Assembly (NCBI RefSeq): GCF_036373705.1
Contig: NC_089850.1
Span: 30,072,733 to 30,136,732 of the forward strand
DNA length: 64,000 bases
DNA from: Amia ocellicauda
Taxonomy: Eukaryota > Chordata > Actinopteri > Amiiformes > Amiidae
Direction: 5' to 3'
The translations under genes and the position numbers were made by a program. The first letter of the stretch is position 1. Each line of letters begins with the position of its first letter. Under the pieces are notes generated by a model that was not told the DNA's origin, did not search any database, and saw only the letters and a list, made by a program, of their open reading frames with translations. This document shows positions 1 through 11,330 of the stretch, piece after piece.

Positions 1-515
1 TTCAAGTTTTGTGGGTCTGGATTCGTTTTGTTTGTTTTTTAATATATGATATCCTCTGTAGGTAATTTTTTCCATCTTTAAAGCAAGTCTAAGGAAATGT
101 TTTCCTCAAAGTTCATAGTACTATAAATGAAAATCTGCACACACTTTTTCAGGGACAAAATCTGTGTTGAAAAAATAAGTGATACATCTACCATCATCCT
201 CATCGTTGGCAGATCATCATTCTCATTTGTGTTTTGTGTAAATACGCCATTTTAAATTCAACTGTTATATGTAGTCTACACACCTAGCCTGTAATTACAG
301 ACTGTAATTATAAAATGAAAGCAGCAGGACCTAGTGACAGAATACAAAAAATATTGTAAAAATGCTGTCAATGACCTAGACCAAATCAAAATTGACCTAA
401 AAAAAAACAAAAAACAGAAATTGCAAACTTGTATCATTTGTATCATAAAAGTAAGACAAAGTGGCCTCTGACAATTAAATAAACTCCAATAGAATACAAC
501 TTTGTAATTTGCGAT

Positions 516-523
516 TCTTTGGT
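516..523 (-). promoter_or_regulatory. miR-9 8-mer match downstream of NR2E1
   Basis: The minus strand reads ACCAAAGA, a full 8-mer target for miR-9. It is about 970 nt past the stop and beyond the AATAAA at 615-620, so it is in the transcript only if a more distal poly(A) site is used. Confidence 0.45.
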
Positions 524-983
524 AGGTGAAACTTCGTAATTGCTCAAGGTCAGTCTCTTCCTTTCAAAGATGTGGCTGAAACAACTAAAAACAGAACGTT
601 GCAATTCAATATTATTTATTCTAATAATATATATCAGTACAACTTTCACAAAATTAAAACTTCAGTTTTTACAACAGAGAAGAATATACACCCTATTAAA
701 AAACAAAAACGAAAAAACAAGTGCTGAATGTTTCAGTGTTAGTGTCTACTTTTACAAAGCAATTGTTCTTGAAGCCGCCATTGATTGGAAAGAGGCGGAA
801 AAGTTTTTCTCCTTCAGAAAATAAGTTCTTACTTTTGCCTTCAGCAGCCTGTTGGCCGACAAAACTATGACCGAGGCAGAAAAAAGCTCCCAAGTTATCC
901 TGGTCTTCAAATAGCCTGTGATCCACGTCGCACCAGGCGCACCGCACCGCTGTGCCGCGGGGTCAGTGATGCGACCCGGAGGC

Positions 984-990
984 CTTTGGT
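984..990 (-). promoter_or_regulatory. miR-9 seed match (7mer-m8) in NR2E1 3' UTR
   Basis: The minus strand reads ACCAAAG, complementary to miR-9 positions 2-8. miR-9 repression of TLX through its 3' UTR is established in mammals. This site lies upstream of the AATAAA at 615-620, so it would be in the mRNA if that signal is used. Confidence 0.5.
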
Positions 991-1487
991 TTCAGCACCG
1001 TGTCGGGGACAGCGACTACCTGCCTCCGCCGTCGATTCTGTCCTCTCGGTGTCTGCGGTGCATTGACAGCAAAGCTCATTTGTCTTTGAGTCTTCAGATA
1101 AACAGACGGACGATTTATTCATAAGAGCTTCACAGTCACCTCATAGGCCACTTGGATGGAAAAATCCTTCTGCACACTAAAACCAAACCGAAACAGTGCA
1201 ATTACAATCAATTGTGTTGAATCGTCTTCAACCGAAGCAAGCTCCTTTTAAGAAACGGCATTAAAATAGTAAGCATGTGCTATTGTTTTAAAGTGGATTG
1301 TCTTGCCCTAGTGGACCCCGATCACACTTCCAGCTTCAAAACGCAAGTCCTGGACGGGGGTGGTTGGAGCCAGAGCTGGTCCTCAGATCTGCAGCCGCAA
1401 CTCTCCTCACTGCAGTGTGTGATGTCGGTCCGTAACACGATTTTAATGACTATCGAAGACACGAGCCTCTGTTGTCAATGGGCACAT

Positions 1488-1650
1488 TCAGATATCACTG
1501 GATTTGTACATGTCGGAAAGAAGCCGTGTTATCGGGACGTTTCCAATTGTTTTCTTGAAAAACACTTCTTCGATGGTTGAAGGGCTAACTGACCGCAACG
1601 CTGGCAGAAGTAAGAGCAGTTTCCCAAAGCGACATGGCTGGGTGGGGTAC
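1488..1650 (-). CDS. nr2e1: NR2E1 coding exon 9 with stop
   Basis: Encodes [20 protein letters not shown] then [20 protein letters not shown] and [13 protein letters not shown], stop TGA at 1490-1488. Acceptor ATTGGTAG. It contains the last helices, including the region that sits in the AF-2 position. Confidence 0.97.
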
Positions 1651-4600
1651 CTACCAATACAAATAAAAAGGGTACACATTATTATTTGCCTTATTCCATA
1701 GAAGATATGTATTTAGACAATAATAACTTTAATGGCTGGTTTTTAAAGGCATATTTCTCAAGAGTCAGCCTTCCCACTTCCCAGACATGTCGGATCTGTT
1801 CAATATTAAAAGAAGACCCCCCCCTCTCTAAAAACAGCCACAGCCTTGCTCTACCTGGTGTGGATGTAGCTGTTGAGCGTCAGTTGCGCCTCGTCCTGCA
1901 GCGCCGCGATGGCAGCCGCATTGCGGAAACTGCGCACTTCCGACCCGCTGTGAGTGGGCACTGCAAGACAACACCGGACAGTTGCACATCCTATAGTGAT
2001 CTGAGCCGACCGGGCAAGACGAGGTTCAGGAAACATATTTCATAGATGCACACACACTTCGAACTGCATATAGAAACAGAACTTCAAATCCTAAGGGAGA
2101 TGACGCAGGTAGCACTGACAGCTGATACACTGCAGCCCATCTCCCTGTATAGGATGCATCTGTTCACGCAGGCATGCGATACAGTAGACGCTGGAGGGCC
2201 ATCTGTCCGCCTTCTTACACTGAATTCACATATGGAGCATTATTGTAGATATATTAAAGAAAAGAGTAGGTTTAAATGTCATTTAACCAATGCATTGTTT
2301 CTATTATATTTACCATATTTACCATTTCTAAGTCATTGTTGACATTTAGCCATTTTCTTAGTTACTCCAACTCAGTTTGCATTATATAACTAAACCAGTG
2401 GCAAGATTACTGAGCAGAGTGTTAATCAAGTTTTTGAATGATTGGTGGAGTATAGGGAGTATAGGGAATGAATGTAAATATATAATCAACCAAATATAGC
2501 CTAAAATGAAGTTTAGTTTTAGATTGTACTTTTGACAGCGATTAGGGCAAAGTTTCAATATGGTCTAGCCCTAAAATGCAGCAGCTACTTACCAGCTTTG
2601 AAAGTTACAATGCACTTCAGACAGGCAAATTCAGTTGCGTCTAGCCGGAGCTGTCGGAACCGGGAGACAACTTCCTGAAGAGCTTGTATTTCTGAAATGA
2701 TTTTGTTTAGTCGCTGGGATTCTGTGTTCTCTGTATTCATGCCTTACAATAAAACACAACGGGAAATACATCAATACATACATTTTTAATGATTCTTATT
2801 ATTAATAATCATAACAATAGTATTAATAATAACATGAATGGTGGTAATAATATGTGTTTCTATATTCACGATAAATACTGTCGCAGTAGAGGGGAAACAA
2901 GGGTACGTACAAATGTAAAACGTAAAAAAAAAGAAAAAAATGAACCTGCCATTCCGTTTGGCTATTTGCATTTAAATAACAATTAAAAAGAGGTAATTAA
3001 TGCAACAAAATAACGTTATTTGCATTTGAATGTGATTTTATAAATGACAGGTACATTCCATTGTTCATCAGGAATGTGTTATTCTTTGTACGTTTCCTTT
3101 TTCAACAATGCACCTTAACGGTAATTATCAAAAGTAACAAAACAGAAGTGAGATTGTTTTTTTGTTTGTTTGTTGGTCATTTGTAGTACTCACCAGAAAC
3201 CGCAAGAAGGGTGTTTGAATCAACAGGAATCGCCCACTGCGCGATGCCCAGCACGAACAGCTCTCTCCAGGCATCTTCTAGCAGAATTAACTGTAACCAC
3301 GAAATACCGTCACACATCTGCACGTATAGGACTGGAGATGTAGCACTTACATCGTTTTAAGTATGGTATAAATGGATGGATGTTATTGCTGTTGGTATTC
3401 TTATGATTAATAGCAGAAGTAGTAGGCTAGTACACTTAAACAGTTGGGTTGAAAACAACAGCAGCGCTTGACGTTATTCAATTGATGAAAAACACAGACA
3501 GCATTGTTTTTAAAGGGGGGAGATAAAAAGTTAGTAAAATCGAATTCCGTTCCGTTCATAAACTCGTGTCAAAGTGTTTATGAAAATGGTGCATTGATCA
3601 TCTTTAACATACTATAATTATGACTTTCCGACCAAGTTCTTATCTGTACACTTTTGCAAATCACCCTGGATCTGTTACCTGGTTATTTGTTATAGACGTC
3701 TACATGCAAATATGAATCATAATCAAACTAAATTAACTTTTCACCTTGACACATTTGCAGTTAAACGTCTTTTACTTTTAGAAATACACACTAACAAAGC
3801 GGCCGTGCAGGGGTCCGAGTCTGCTCACCTGGTCCGGCAGCGGCAGTGTGGAAAACGCCGGGACGCTTTTGGCCCATTTGATGCTCATGAACAGCAGCCG
3901 AGCCGCTGATTCACAGACGGATTCAGTGGCCACTTCATAAAGGTACATCGGCGTGCCACTGACTTCGTGTGGATACTGAAATTGAAGATTTTTAAGTTGG
4001 TATATAATTTTGCATATCAAATGACTTGTACTTGCAAGCACTGCATTTTCAAAATATATAACATTTTTTTAAGAAATCAGCCAATTCGAGTTAAGTAGCT
4101 ATAGTTAATAGTATGTATTTTGTCGTGTTATACATGCATCTGACAATAAATACATAAATAATAAATAATCATATATTACCCGGTATGCTTATACTGTATG
4201 CTTCCTAATGAGTAATCTGTTTGCGTGTGAGCAGGATGAATTCACCTTTGGGGTGGGCTGCGCTAAGCCCACGATGGTCTGTCTCTCCGGGGTGCTGGAC
4301 ACCGTGCTGAGCTCCAGGTTGTGCGGCTCCAGCTGCGTCACCGCGGTGAAGAAGGCCGGCCCGGGGATGGACGAGGTGGGGAAGTGCGCTGTGGCCCCAT
4401 TCACGTCCTTGTGTCCCCTGAAATACAGAGCAACTTGCTTCCGTATTGTGGATGTCCTGGGACCTCTTTCGTGTTGTACAGCTATAAGGTAACATACATA
4501 AACAAGGAAAAAAAGAAAGACATATTTTTACATTAATTGTATTGTCATGTGCTTGAACAAAATAATAAAATGTAGACGTAGAAACATCGAAAATGGAAAC

Positions 4601-6109
4601 TAAAGTGTCTTTCCTCTACAATAGCATATTTTGGTTAGGTTGTTTAACAATATATAGGCTCTTCTTGTCATAATTAAGTGTTTATCTATCAAGAGAACAA
4701 GTCTGCATGTCGAACTATCTATTCAATTGCTTGTTTGTTTGTATTTGTAAACATGGACCATTAATTAAAAGGTCTAAAAGCCCAACTGTTTGAGCGTCAC
4801 CACGACAGATGGAAAATCTACCAATGATTTGTTCTGTCCTTCACGCATTTTTAAATTCATTCAATGTCCTTTTTCATTCCCAACTCTGTTCTTATGTAAT
4901 TTCTAAAAGTAATAAGTGTATAGTGTGAACAGTTAAACATCTTTAAAAAATGTAATTTATATATGTTTTTACATATAGCACTTTTTTGTGTATCAGTTTT
5001 AAAACTGATGTCATACCTATATATATTCCACCTAAAATATACTTATATCTCTCTTTAGTCTTGTGACAAATAATTTAATTCAAATTTAAAGTAGCCTGTA
5101 TATTTATACATGTAGGATGCACATGAGACACTATTTTCCTAGCCTATAGATCTGCAGCTAAAAGGTGGGGTTGGCTGAACTAGCCGCTTGTAAAGGCTCG
5201 TCTGTTAGGACTCACAGCAGGCCTACGATTAACCATCCTTTGAGGATGACACGATACAGCCGTGAGAAAGGTCGATTCTGTTTCTGAATTCATTTCATTT
5301 CCCAACAATGAAAAAGCTCTTGTCTGGGAAATTCCGATTTTATCAAAACTGAATACATTTTTTCTTTTTTTTTTTACTACAATACATCAATTCACAGCCA
5401 GACTGTAAACAAAAAGCTTAAAAATGATTGTAATTATTGTTGAATGCCCGTCCAGGCTTTTGAGAGTGCGCAGAGTTAAACTGTCCTTTGAAAAAGTGCA
5501 AAGCTCACTTCTTTACAGATGCAATGTTACCAGCTCTGCCATACACGTGAGCTTGAAAGAGCCATCTGTAAATTATAGCAATTGAGCGGACCATAACACT
5601 TTCCATAAATATTTGGGATTAATTCTATTAGCCTAACTAGGTATCAATAAACCCACAGCAAGACAGGATGCCAGTTTAATGAAGCTTCATTTACCGTCTT
5701 TGTTCATGTTTACTTCAAGGCACTTTTTCAATCGGCAGGCTCGGCATTGATTTCTGTGCGTTTTATCCACAGGGCAGCCTCCCTACAATAGGGGAACACA
5801 GTTCACTTTAATTGCATTAATTCAAAGTCTATTTATAAAATGCATACAAATACAAATGTTGCAAAATTAAAATACATTGCAATCGTCGGTTTTAAGGAAA
5901 CATCTTATATTAAACAAAATTACATCACTGGATCAATTTGTTTTATAGGATGTGGATGGCCAGCGCTTAATTTATTTCAAAAGTTTGCTAACATTGATTC
6001 CAAAACTGTAATCCTTTGGAACATGCATTGTATCATGCTTCAGGTTAGTCAATTATTCACATTTACTTCAACTAACTGTCAAACGTTATATAAAATCCGT
6101 AATCGGTTT

Positions 6110-6159
<50 letters not shown>

Positions 6160-6231
6160 TTAAAGGGTACTGATCTAAATGAAATATAAGATTTATACTG
6201 CAGTTACTAATAACACCAATAAGGAAACAAC

Positions 6232-6325
<94 letters not shown>

Positions 6326-8411
6326 CGAGATGGAAGTTTTGCCCTTAACACCTTTAAGTTCAGCACCTAAGACAGCGCCACCTTCTTGTGCGAAGTATAC
6401 GGTGGATGAGTGTGACAGTATGACAAACAGGACATCAGACGAGTAGCTGCAGCACAGACGCAAACAAACATTACAACTTTTATCTGTTGTAATATTAATA
6501 TACAGACTTTTGCATCAAAACTGAAGAATAATTAAGGAGACAGTGACTTTGTTTTAGTTTAATTCAAATAGTTAATTTAGCTCATATTCCATTCAAGAAT
6601 CAAATGCATCTTCTAAGTCTCATTATTAAGTAAATAAATCAAGGAACTTGTGAATGCACCGATAGATGTCCATGTAGTACCGGTACGTCTACATATGTTA
6701 TAGGCTACCTGTTGCATTTCCTTTAAATACAGTTCAATGTTATTTGTAAGTCCTGCTGGACTGAAAATAAACGGGTGACACCTGAATAAAATAAGCGAAC
6801 AGATTACCTGATTGCCGGATTTGCAGACATACGTTCTGTTTCTGCGGATGCTTCGTTTGAAGAATCCGGAGCAGCCGTCACAGGCGTAAACCCCGTAGTG
6901 TTTGCCTGAACTTCGGTCTCCACAGACTTTACAGGGAATGTCCAAAATACGACCTTTCAAGAAACAAAAAACGACACTTAATTTTTAATTGTAAAATGCA
7001 TATGCGTATGTTCCCTAAAGCACTTTACATATTACATATTAAAACATTCCTACAAACTTAATATTAGTTGGCGCATCGACGTGATAAACATGTTCTACAT
7101 CAGAACATACTATAAGCATTCTAGAATGTTCTCTTTTTTTAATGGGGTTGTTTAATCAAATATTAAATGTCCTGGAAAATATGTATTCCAATCAAGAAAG
7201 CCGGAAGAGCTTTGAGGAATTGTTTATGCAAATGTTAGCAAATGTAACACAATTGTTTCTTAGTTAATTGCACAAGTGGAGTGAATGGCCACGATTAAGT
7301 CTAACTTCTTAAAGCAAGTACCCATCTCAAAGTGTTAAAAACATGTACTACAAATGTGGAAAAGTCGGTTTTAATGTAATACGTGTAACATATTCAGTGG
7401 TGAAAGTTAAAAGTGCCCCCCCCCCAGCTCCCTCCACACACCTCCCCCAACTCCCACTTAAAAAACAAAGCAAAACAAAAATACAATAACTTGTCGCAAA
7501 TAATACTAGTCGGCATTTGAATTTGCTGTCCATGGGAATGTGGGGGTTTATGGTTTGTTTGGTGGGGAGCGTCATATTCAAGGCCTCTAAAACAATGTTT
7601 GAGGGCAGACAATGGGGACATTAGGAGAAAGTGTTAACTTAATGATTTTCCCATTGAAGCTCGTCTGACTGCCTCGATCTCGACAAGCTGCCAACTCCCT
7701 TTATAATGAAACTCGACAGCTGCTTTATACGCCAGGTCTATAGGCTTGGGGATTAGAGAGTGACATAGCAATCGGAATAATAGAAAAGATTTCAGTTCAC
7801 AAACTAAAAAGGAGGGGAAATTATAGACCCAGAAGACATAGATAATACACGATGCTTCGCGATGTTCACGGCCACAAAGACAAACATTGTACAAAAATAA
7901 AACATTGTAAAAATGATCCAATATTTTGGCGACTGTGTAATTACAATGACATATTGCCACCTGCCTATTGATTTACCAGTGACCCGGCAAAAAGGGTAGC
8001 ATGGGAATTCGGATACGGCCTGATACCGACAGGGAAAAGCAATCGACTTTAGTTGGAGGCGTTTGTAGGGATTTGCCGTTTTGCAATTAAGGCAGGTAAC
8101 GTTTACTTTGATTGGCGAGGAAACCTACAATAAATGTGGTTATAGCTTTTGCTCTGTACACTGTGCGCTTGGAATTTATATACATATATAACATCATAAT
8201 ATATTTGAATACAATTCTATTAGTTGTGGTGTCATTTATGCGCGCACACATCACAACACTGAATAACAATAACTGACAGCAATGACCTGTTTTCCACAGA
8301 ATGTGTTGTGCTAGAGAATTGATATATTTTTAAACGTCCATTGAAAAAAGTTCTTCCTCGGATGTATAATAAACTTAAATAACAACCTACTGCTACTATT
8401 ACTATTACTAT

Positions 8412-8485
<74 letters not shown>

Positions 8486-10882
8486 GGCCTAATAGTATAC
8501 TTCTTGTGTATGTTTGCTTCATTTTCCCAATTTTCTTGTGAAAATAAATTTGAGTTCTGTTCTGTTATTCTTCTGTTGTACCATTAACCCAGCATTTGTG
8601 TTTGATCTTATTTTTAATCAAACTGTTTCCAGAAAATGATTGAGAAATATTCAGATGAATATTTAAATACATTTAATTGATATATGTGTGTGTGTAGCAA
8701 GAAAATAACTTTTAATTATCACCTTTGGACCTACACTAGGCTGTGTGTACTCGATACAAGGGCTAATCATTTTACCAGATCCTATTTTTCCATATTTATA
8801 TTTACATTTTCACCAATCTCTGAGCTTAATTAATTGTTTACGAATAATTTGGCACAGTTGCAATGGGGTAAAGCCTGGTGATCGACTGATTTCGTCTAGA
8901 GAAGAGTGAAGTAAAATTAACCACAATTTTATTGAGTGAGGGAAAGCGTCTTTAACTTCTCCCCGCAGGGGGTCCCTAGCTGCTCATTGTGTGTCATAAT
9001 TGCTTAAAGATATATGGCATATTCTATTACTGTAATTACCATCAACCTCAGAAGCTGTTGAAAGAAGTTAGCTTGAATTTGAGAGACTGGGAGGAAAGGT
9101 TTTTCTTACCACCCAGGCAGAAAGCACATACACCAAGACGTTACTGTACATGTCCCTTGGGAAAATATGTAGTATAGTAGGAACAAGTAGTTAAGCTTGT
9201 TTTTTTACTATCAGATTGGCTATTTCAGCTTTATAGGTCGGTTTAACTAAAATATCAAATATTCTATTGAACAACTCACTCATATATTTGTATGTTTCAG
9301 TTGGCTGTTTCCACCAAAATGATAATTGGAAACTTACATAAGCCGTTGATAATAGTTCTAGACGACATTTGCCAGCGGGTTTCTTTCCACAACTAAACGA
9401 ATAAAAATATGTACGCAATACAATTTCAATACTTAGATCATCAATATGACGCCTTGTTTTTAAGGTACAATTAGGCCATCGGATAGTTAACATCTAAAGA
9501 GATATGCAAGCTTTTAAAACGCAATTATCAATTGTGCGCAGTTTGCCAAAAAGCTGTATTATAAATGTATGCGAAGCCGATTGAAAGTTTAAAAGTAGTG
9601 CTTAACAAATATCAGGGCCTCTACATAGAGACAGCATAAAGTATAATTGTGGAAATCCTCATTTCTTTAAAATGAAATGCAATTATCATGTCATGAAATT
9701 TACTTCTAAGATCGAAAATGTGAATATGTGTTGTGGTTTTGTTTTGTATTATCTGTCTCAGACAGTATAAATAAGAACTATCTCTAAAATAGGTTTTAAC
9801 CATATTGGCACAATATATACCGTATTCCAATTTTTCACATCTCAACGGCCTTTACAAGCTTTCAATTCAGGTAGCTGAATATACTTCAAAATATTTCAAT
9901 GTATATATATTTAAATCAGCGCTTTGGTTTTAGTTTTTCTCCACATATTAACAACATTTTGAGATACAAATGATGTATAAATACAGTCATGTTGTTATCT
10001 GTATTGATACTACAAGTTTACTTGCCTCAAGTTTTCATGAAATTTGTATTTAGTTTTGAGATGGTTTATGATCTGCTTAAAACAAAACTATCACACATCT
10101 TATGCTATTATTAAAAACAAACTAAAACATAATTTGTTTAAAAAGCGCTGACTGCATAAACAAGATATACAACAGTTGCTAAATATAACCTGTTGCTGGA
10201 AAAGTGTATAGGCCTATTTGACTATTTATCTTTAATCCAATACTGCAATAACGTCAACAGGGATCACATCCTATCGTTTTTTTTGTTTTTTTTTGTTTTT
10301 TCACTTTTGAGAACTTGGGTTTAATTTAATCCTCTCGGAAAGCCGAATTACTTATTGCACCAGTTTCGGATTTATCTGCTCCGCATTTTTTGCAAATGTT
10401 GACGTTTAACCCCGTTTCAAAATGTAGCCTACATTAAAAATAACATATGCACTTCTACTAAGAATGATGTTTCATGTATATCACCGGTTTTCCTGTACTT
10501 TCTCTGACGCGTCAGCACAAGCGCGCACAACTAATTTACGCATTTTTTGCGCAGAACTGTCACAGAGGACACCGGCAAGCATCTTCATTCATGCAAACCC
10601 CGCTGCATCGCGCACTTCAGCAAGATAGCACCATTTCTCAAATGAAGGGCCAATGTGCATATTCCCATATCCCCATGCTAAACACACGTGTTTCTCAACG
10701 AAATCAATGCCCTGCACTCATGGCACCGCTTCAGAGCCTATAGGCAACTTTCTAAGATATCAGGAAATGCCATAGACACTCCTAAAGTGTAAAATGTCAT
10801 GTTTTATCAAATGCTATCTCTCAAGGACTGCATTAAAAACACATTTAGAACACCCACTTGTTGATCCTGCTGGTTTGCTCAT
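1488..10882 (-). CDS. nr2e1: NR2E1 (tailless/TLX) orphan nuclear receptor, complete, nine coding exons
   Basis: Orphan nuclear receptor and transcriptional repressor that keeps neural and retinal progenitors undifferentiated; it acts in the nucleus. Coding exons on the minus strand are 10882-10858, 6953-6808, 5782-5695, 4481-4246, 3975-3829, 3290-3194, 2742-2593, 1960-1855 and 1650-1488. All junctions are GT-AG and phases agree, giving 1158 nt (385 codons plus stop), the same length as human NR2E1. The protein starts [20 protein letters not shown]. The DNA-binding domain covers about residues 16-85, with zinc-finger cysteines, P-box [11 protein letters not shown] and second finger CRACRLKKC. 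The hinge is about 86-165 and the ligand-binding domain runs from about 170 to the end. The C-terminus [11 protein letters not shown] matches the human protein. It diverges from OSTM1 across 28 kb, as in human. Identity is near certain; exon ends come from reading splice sites and human homology. Confidence 0.97.
1855..1960 (-). CDS. nr2e1: NR2E1 coding exon 8
   Basis: Encodes [20 protein letters not shown] then [15 protein letters not shown]. Acceptor TCTTGCAG, donor GTAGAG; 106 nt, with split codons at both ends (G|TG for Val, AG|G for Arg). Confidence 0.96.
2593..2742 (-). CDS. nr2e1: NR2E1 coding exon 7
   Basis: Encodes [20 protein letters not shown], then [20 protein letters not shown] and [10 protein letters not shown]. 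Acceptor ATTGTAAG, donor GTAAGT; 150 nt. It matches the central ligand-binding-domain helices of human NR2E1. Confidence 0.96.
3194..3290 (-). CDS. nr2e1: NR2E1 coding exon 6
   Basis: Encodes [20 protein letters not shown] then [12 protein letters not shown] plus one base. Acceptor GGTTACAG, donor GTGAGT; 97 nt. It was found by reading the minus strand in the gap between neighbouring exons; no long ORF marks it. Confidence 0.95.
3829..3975 (-). CDS. nr2e1: NR2E1 coding exon 5 (start of ligand-binding domain)
   Basis: Encodes [20 protein letters not shown] and onward to [13 protein letters not shown]. Acceptor TTTCAG, donor after CAG is GTGAGC; 147 nt (49 codons, phase 0). The motif before the donor reads LPLPDQ, where human has LSLQDQ. 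Confidence 0.96.
4246..4481 (-). CDS. nr2e1: NR2E1 coding exon 4 (hinge)
   Basis: Encodes [20 protein letters not shown] and onward through ...AHFPTSS...[11 protein letters not shown]...LAQPTPK. Acceptor CTTATAG, donor after AAG is GTGAAT; 236 nt. The Txx[18 protein letters not shown] segment after the fingers is the conserved T/A-box region. The middle is the most diverged part compared with human. Confidence 0.95.
5695..5782 (-). CDS. nr2e1: NR2E1 coding exon 3 (second zinc finger)
   Basis: Starts [20 protein letters not shown] and ends NMNKD plus one base; acceptor TATTGTAG, donor GTAAAT. It completes the DNA-binding domain. It is 88 nt and is too short to stand out as an ORF. Confidence 0.96.
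6112..6154. repeat. (TA)n microsatellite in NR2E1 intron 2
   Basis: Uninterrupted alternating TA tract of about 43 bases inside the intron between exons 2 and 3. Confidence 0.97.
6232..6324. repeat. (AAT)n microsatellite in NR2E1 intron 2
   Basis: About 93 bases of AAT repeats with one AAC interruption. It creates spurious poly-Ile/poly-Tyr reading frames. Confidence 0.97.
6808..6953 (-). CDS. nr2e1: NR2E1 coding exon 2 (first zinc finger)
   Basis: Encodes the first zinc finger and P-box ([25 protein letters not shown]) and ends SGNQ. The acceptor is ...TTGAAAG before GT CGT ATT, and the donor after CAG is GTAATC. The exon is 146 nt and ends in phase 0. Confidence 0.97.
8389..8486. repeat. 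(ACT)n-(AAT)n compound microsatellite in NR2E1 intron 1
   Basis: TACTAT units pass into ACT and then AAT units, all in one trinucleotide register, suggesting point-mutated units that then expanded. Confidence 0.95.
10858..10882 (-). CDS. nr2e1: NR2E1 coding exon 1
   Basis: Only 25 coding bases: ATG at 10882-10880, encoding MSKPAGST plus the first base of a serine codon, followed by donor GTGGGT. The split codon A|GT rejoins at exon 2. The short first exon, like that inferred for the human gene, makes it easy to miss by ORF length alone. Confidence 0.93.
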
Positions 10883-11330
10883 CTCGGAGGGTCTCGGTTA
10901 GACTTCAATAAATACAACTGCAGATAATCCGCTGTTCCTGTGCCGTCGTGACAGCGGCTCACTGGAGAATCGCGAAATATGAAATGTTGAAAATAAATCC
11001 TTTCTTTTCCCGGGCTGCGTATCAGGCACTTCGGTGGGCTCTTCTTTCCTCCTTCTCCTGGTCTTTTACGTCGCTCTTTAGGACAGCACGATCCCGCAGC
11101 TCAGCCCAGCGGATGATATGAATATGTGAGTTTGGAAGTTGCAAAAGTCCTGTCGACGAACAGAGCTGCAGAGCCCCTGCGCATCACACTGCCCCTCAAA
11201 GTTAACACAACTGTGGCGGCAGCGCAACCGCCTCTGAAAGGACTTAAAATGATATTAATAAAGTGTTTCTCAGCCCCGCAGCCTGCGTGACTTTGTGCTA
11301 CGAGCTGTCAGCTTAAAGCTTGGTAATATT
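10883..11330 (-). promoter_or_regulatory. nr2e1: NR2E1 5' UTR and promoter region
   Basis: Directly upstream (minus strand) of the NR2E1 start codon. GC and CpG content rises clearly above the surroundings, with runs such as CTGCGCATCACACTGCCCC and many CpGs between about 10930 and 11290. No clear TATA box was recognised. The call rests on position and base composition. Confidence 0.55.

Larger units (their letters stand above)
1..1487 (-). other. nr2e1: NR2E1 3' UTR / downstream flank
   Basis: No coding exon seen. On the minus strand this follows the NR2E1 stop. Possible poly(A) signals (AATAAA on minus) lie at 1114-1119 and 615-620, and an ATTAAA at 38-43; which is used cannot be told. A GC-rich, CpG-containing patch at about 840-1080 stands out in the otherwise AT-rich flank. 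Confidence 0.6.

Noticed and set aside
6086..6463. Long minus-strand reading frame with poly-Tyr/poly-Ile runs
   Set aside because: Produced entirely by the TA and AAT microsatellites in NR2E1 intron 2; similar frames at 8232-8522, 27185-27430, 29647-29934 and 29853-30170 were dropped for the same reason.
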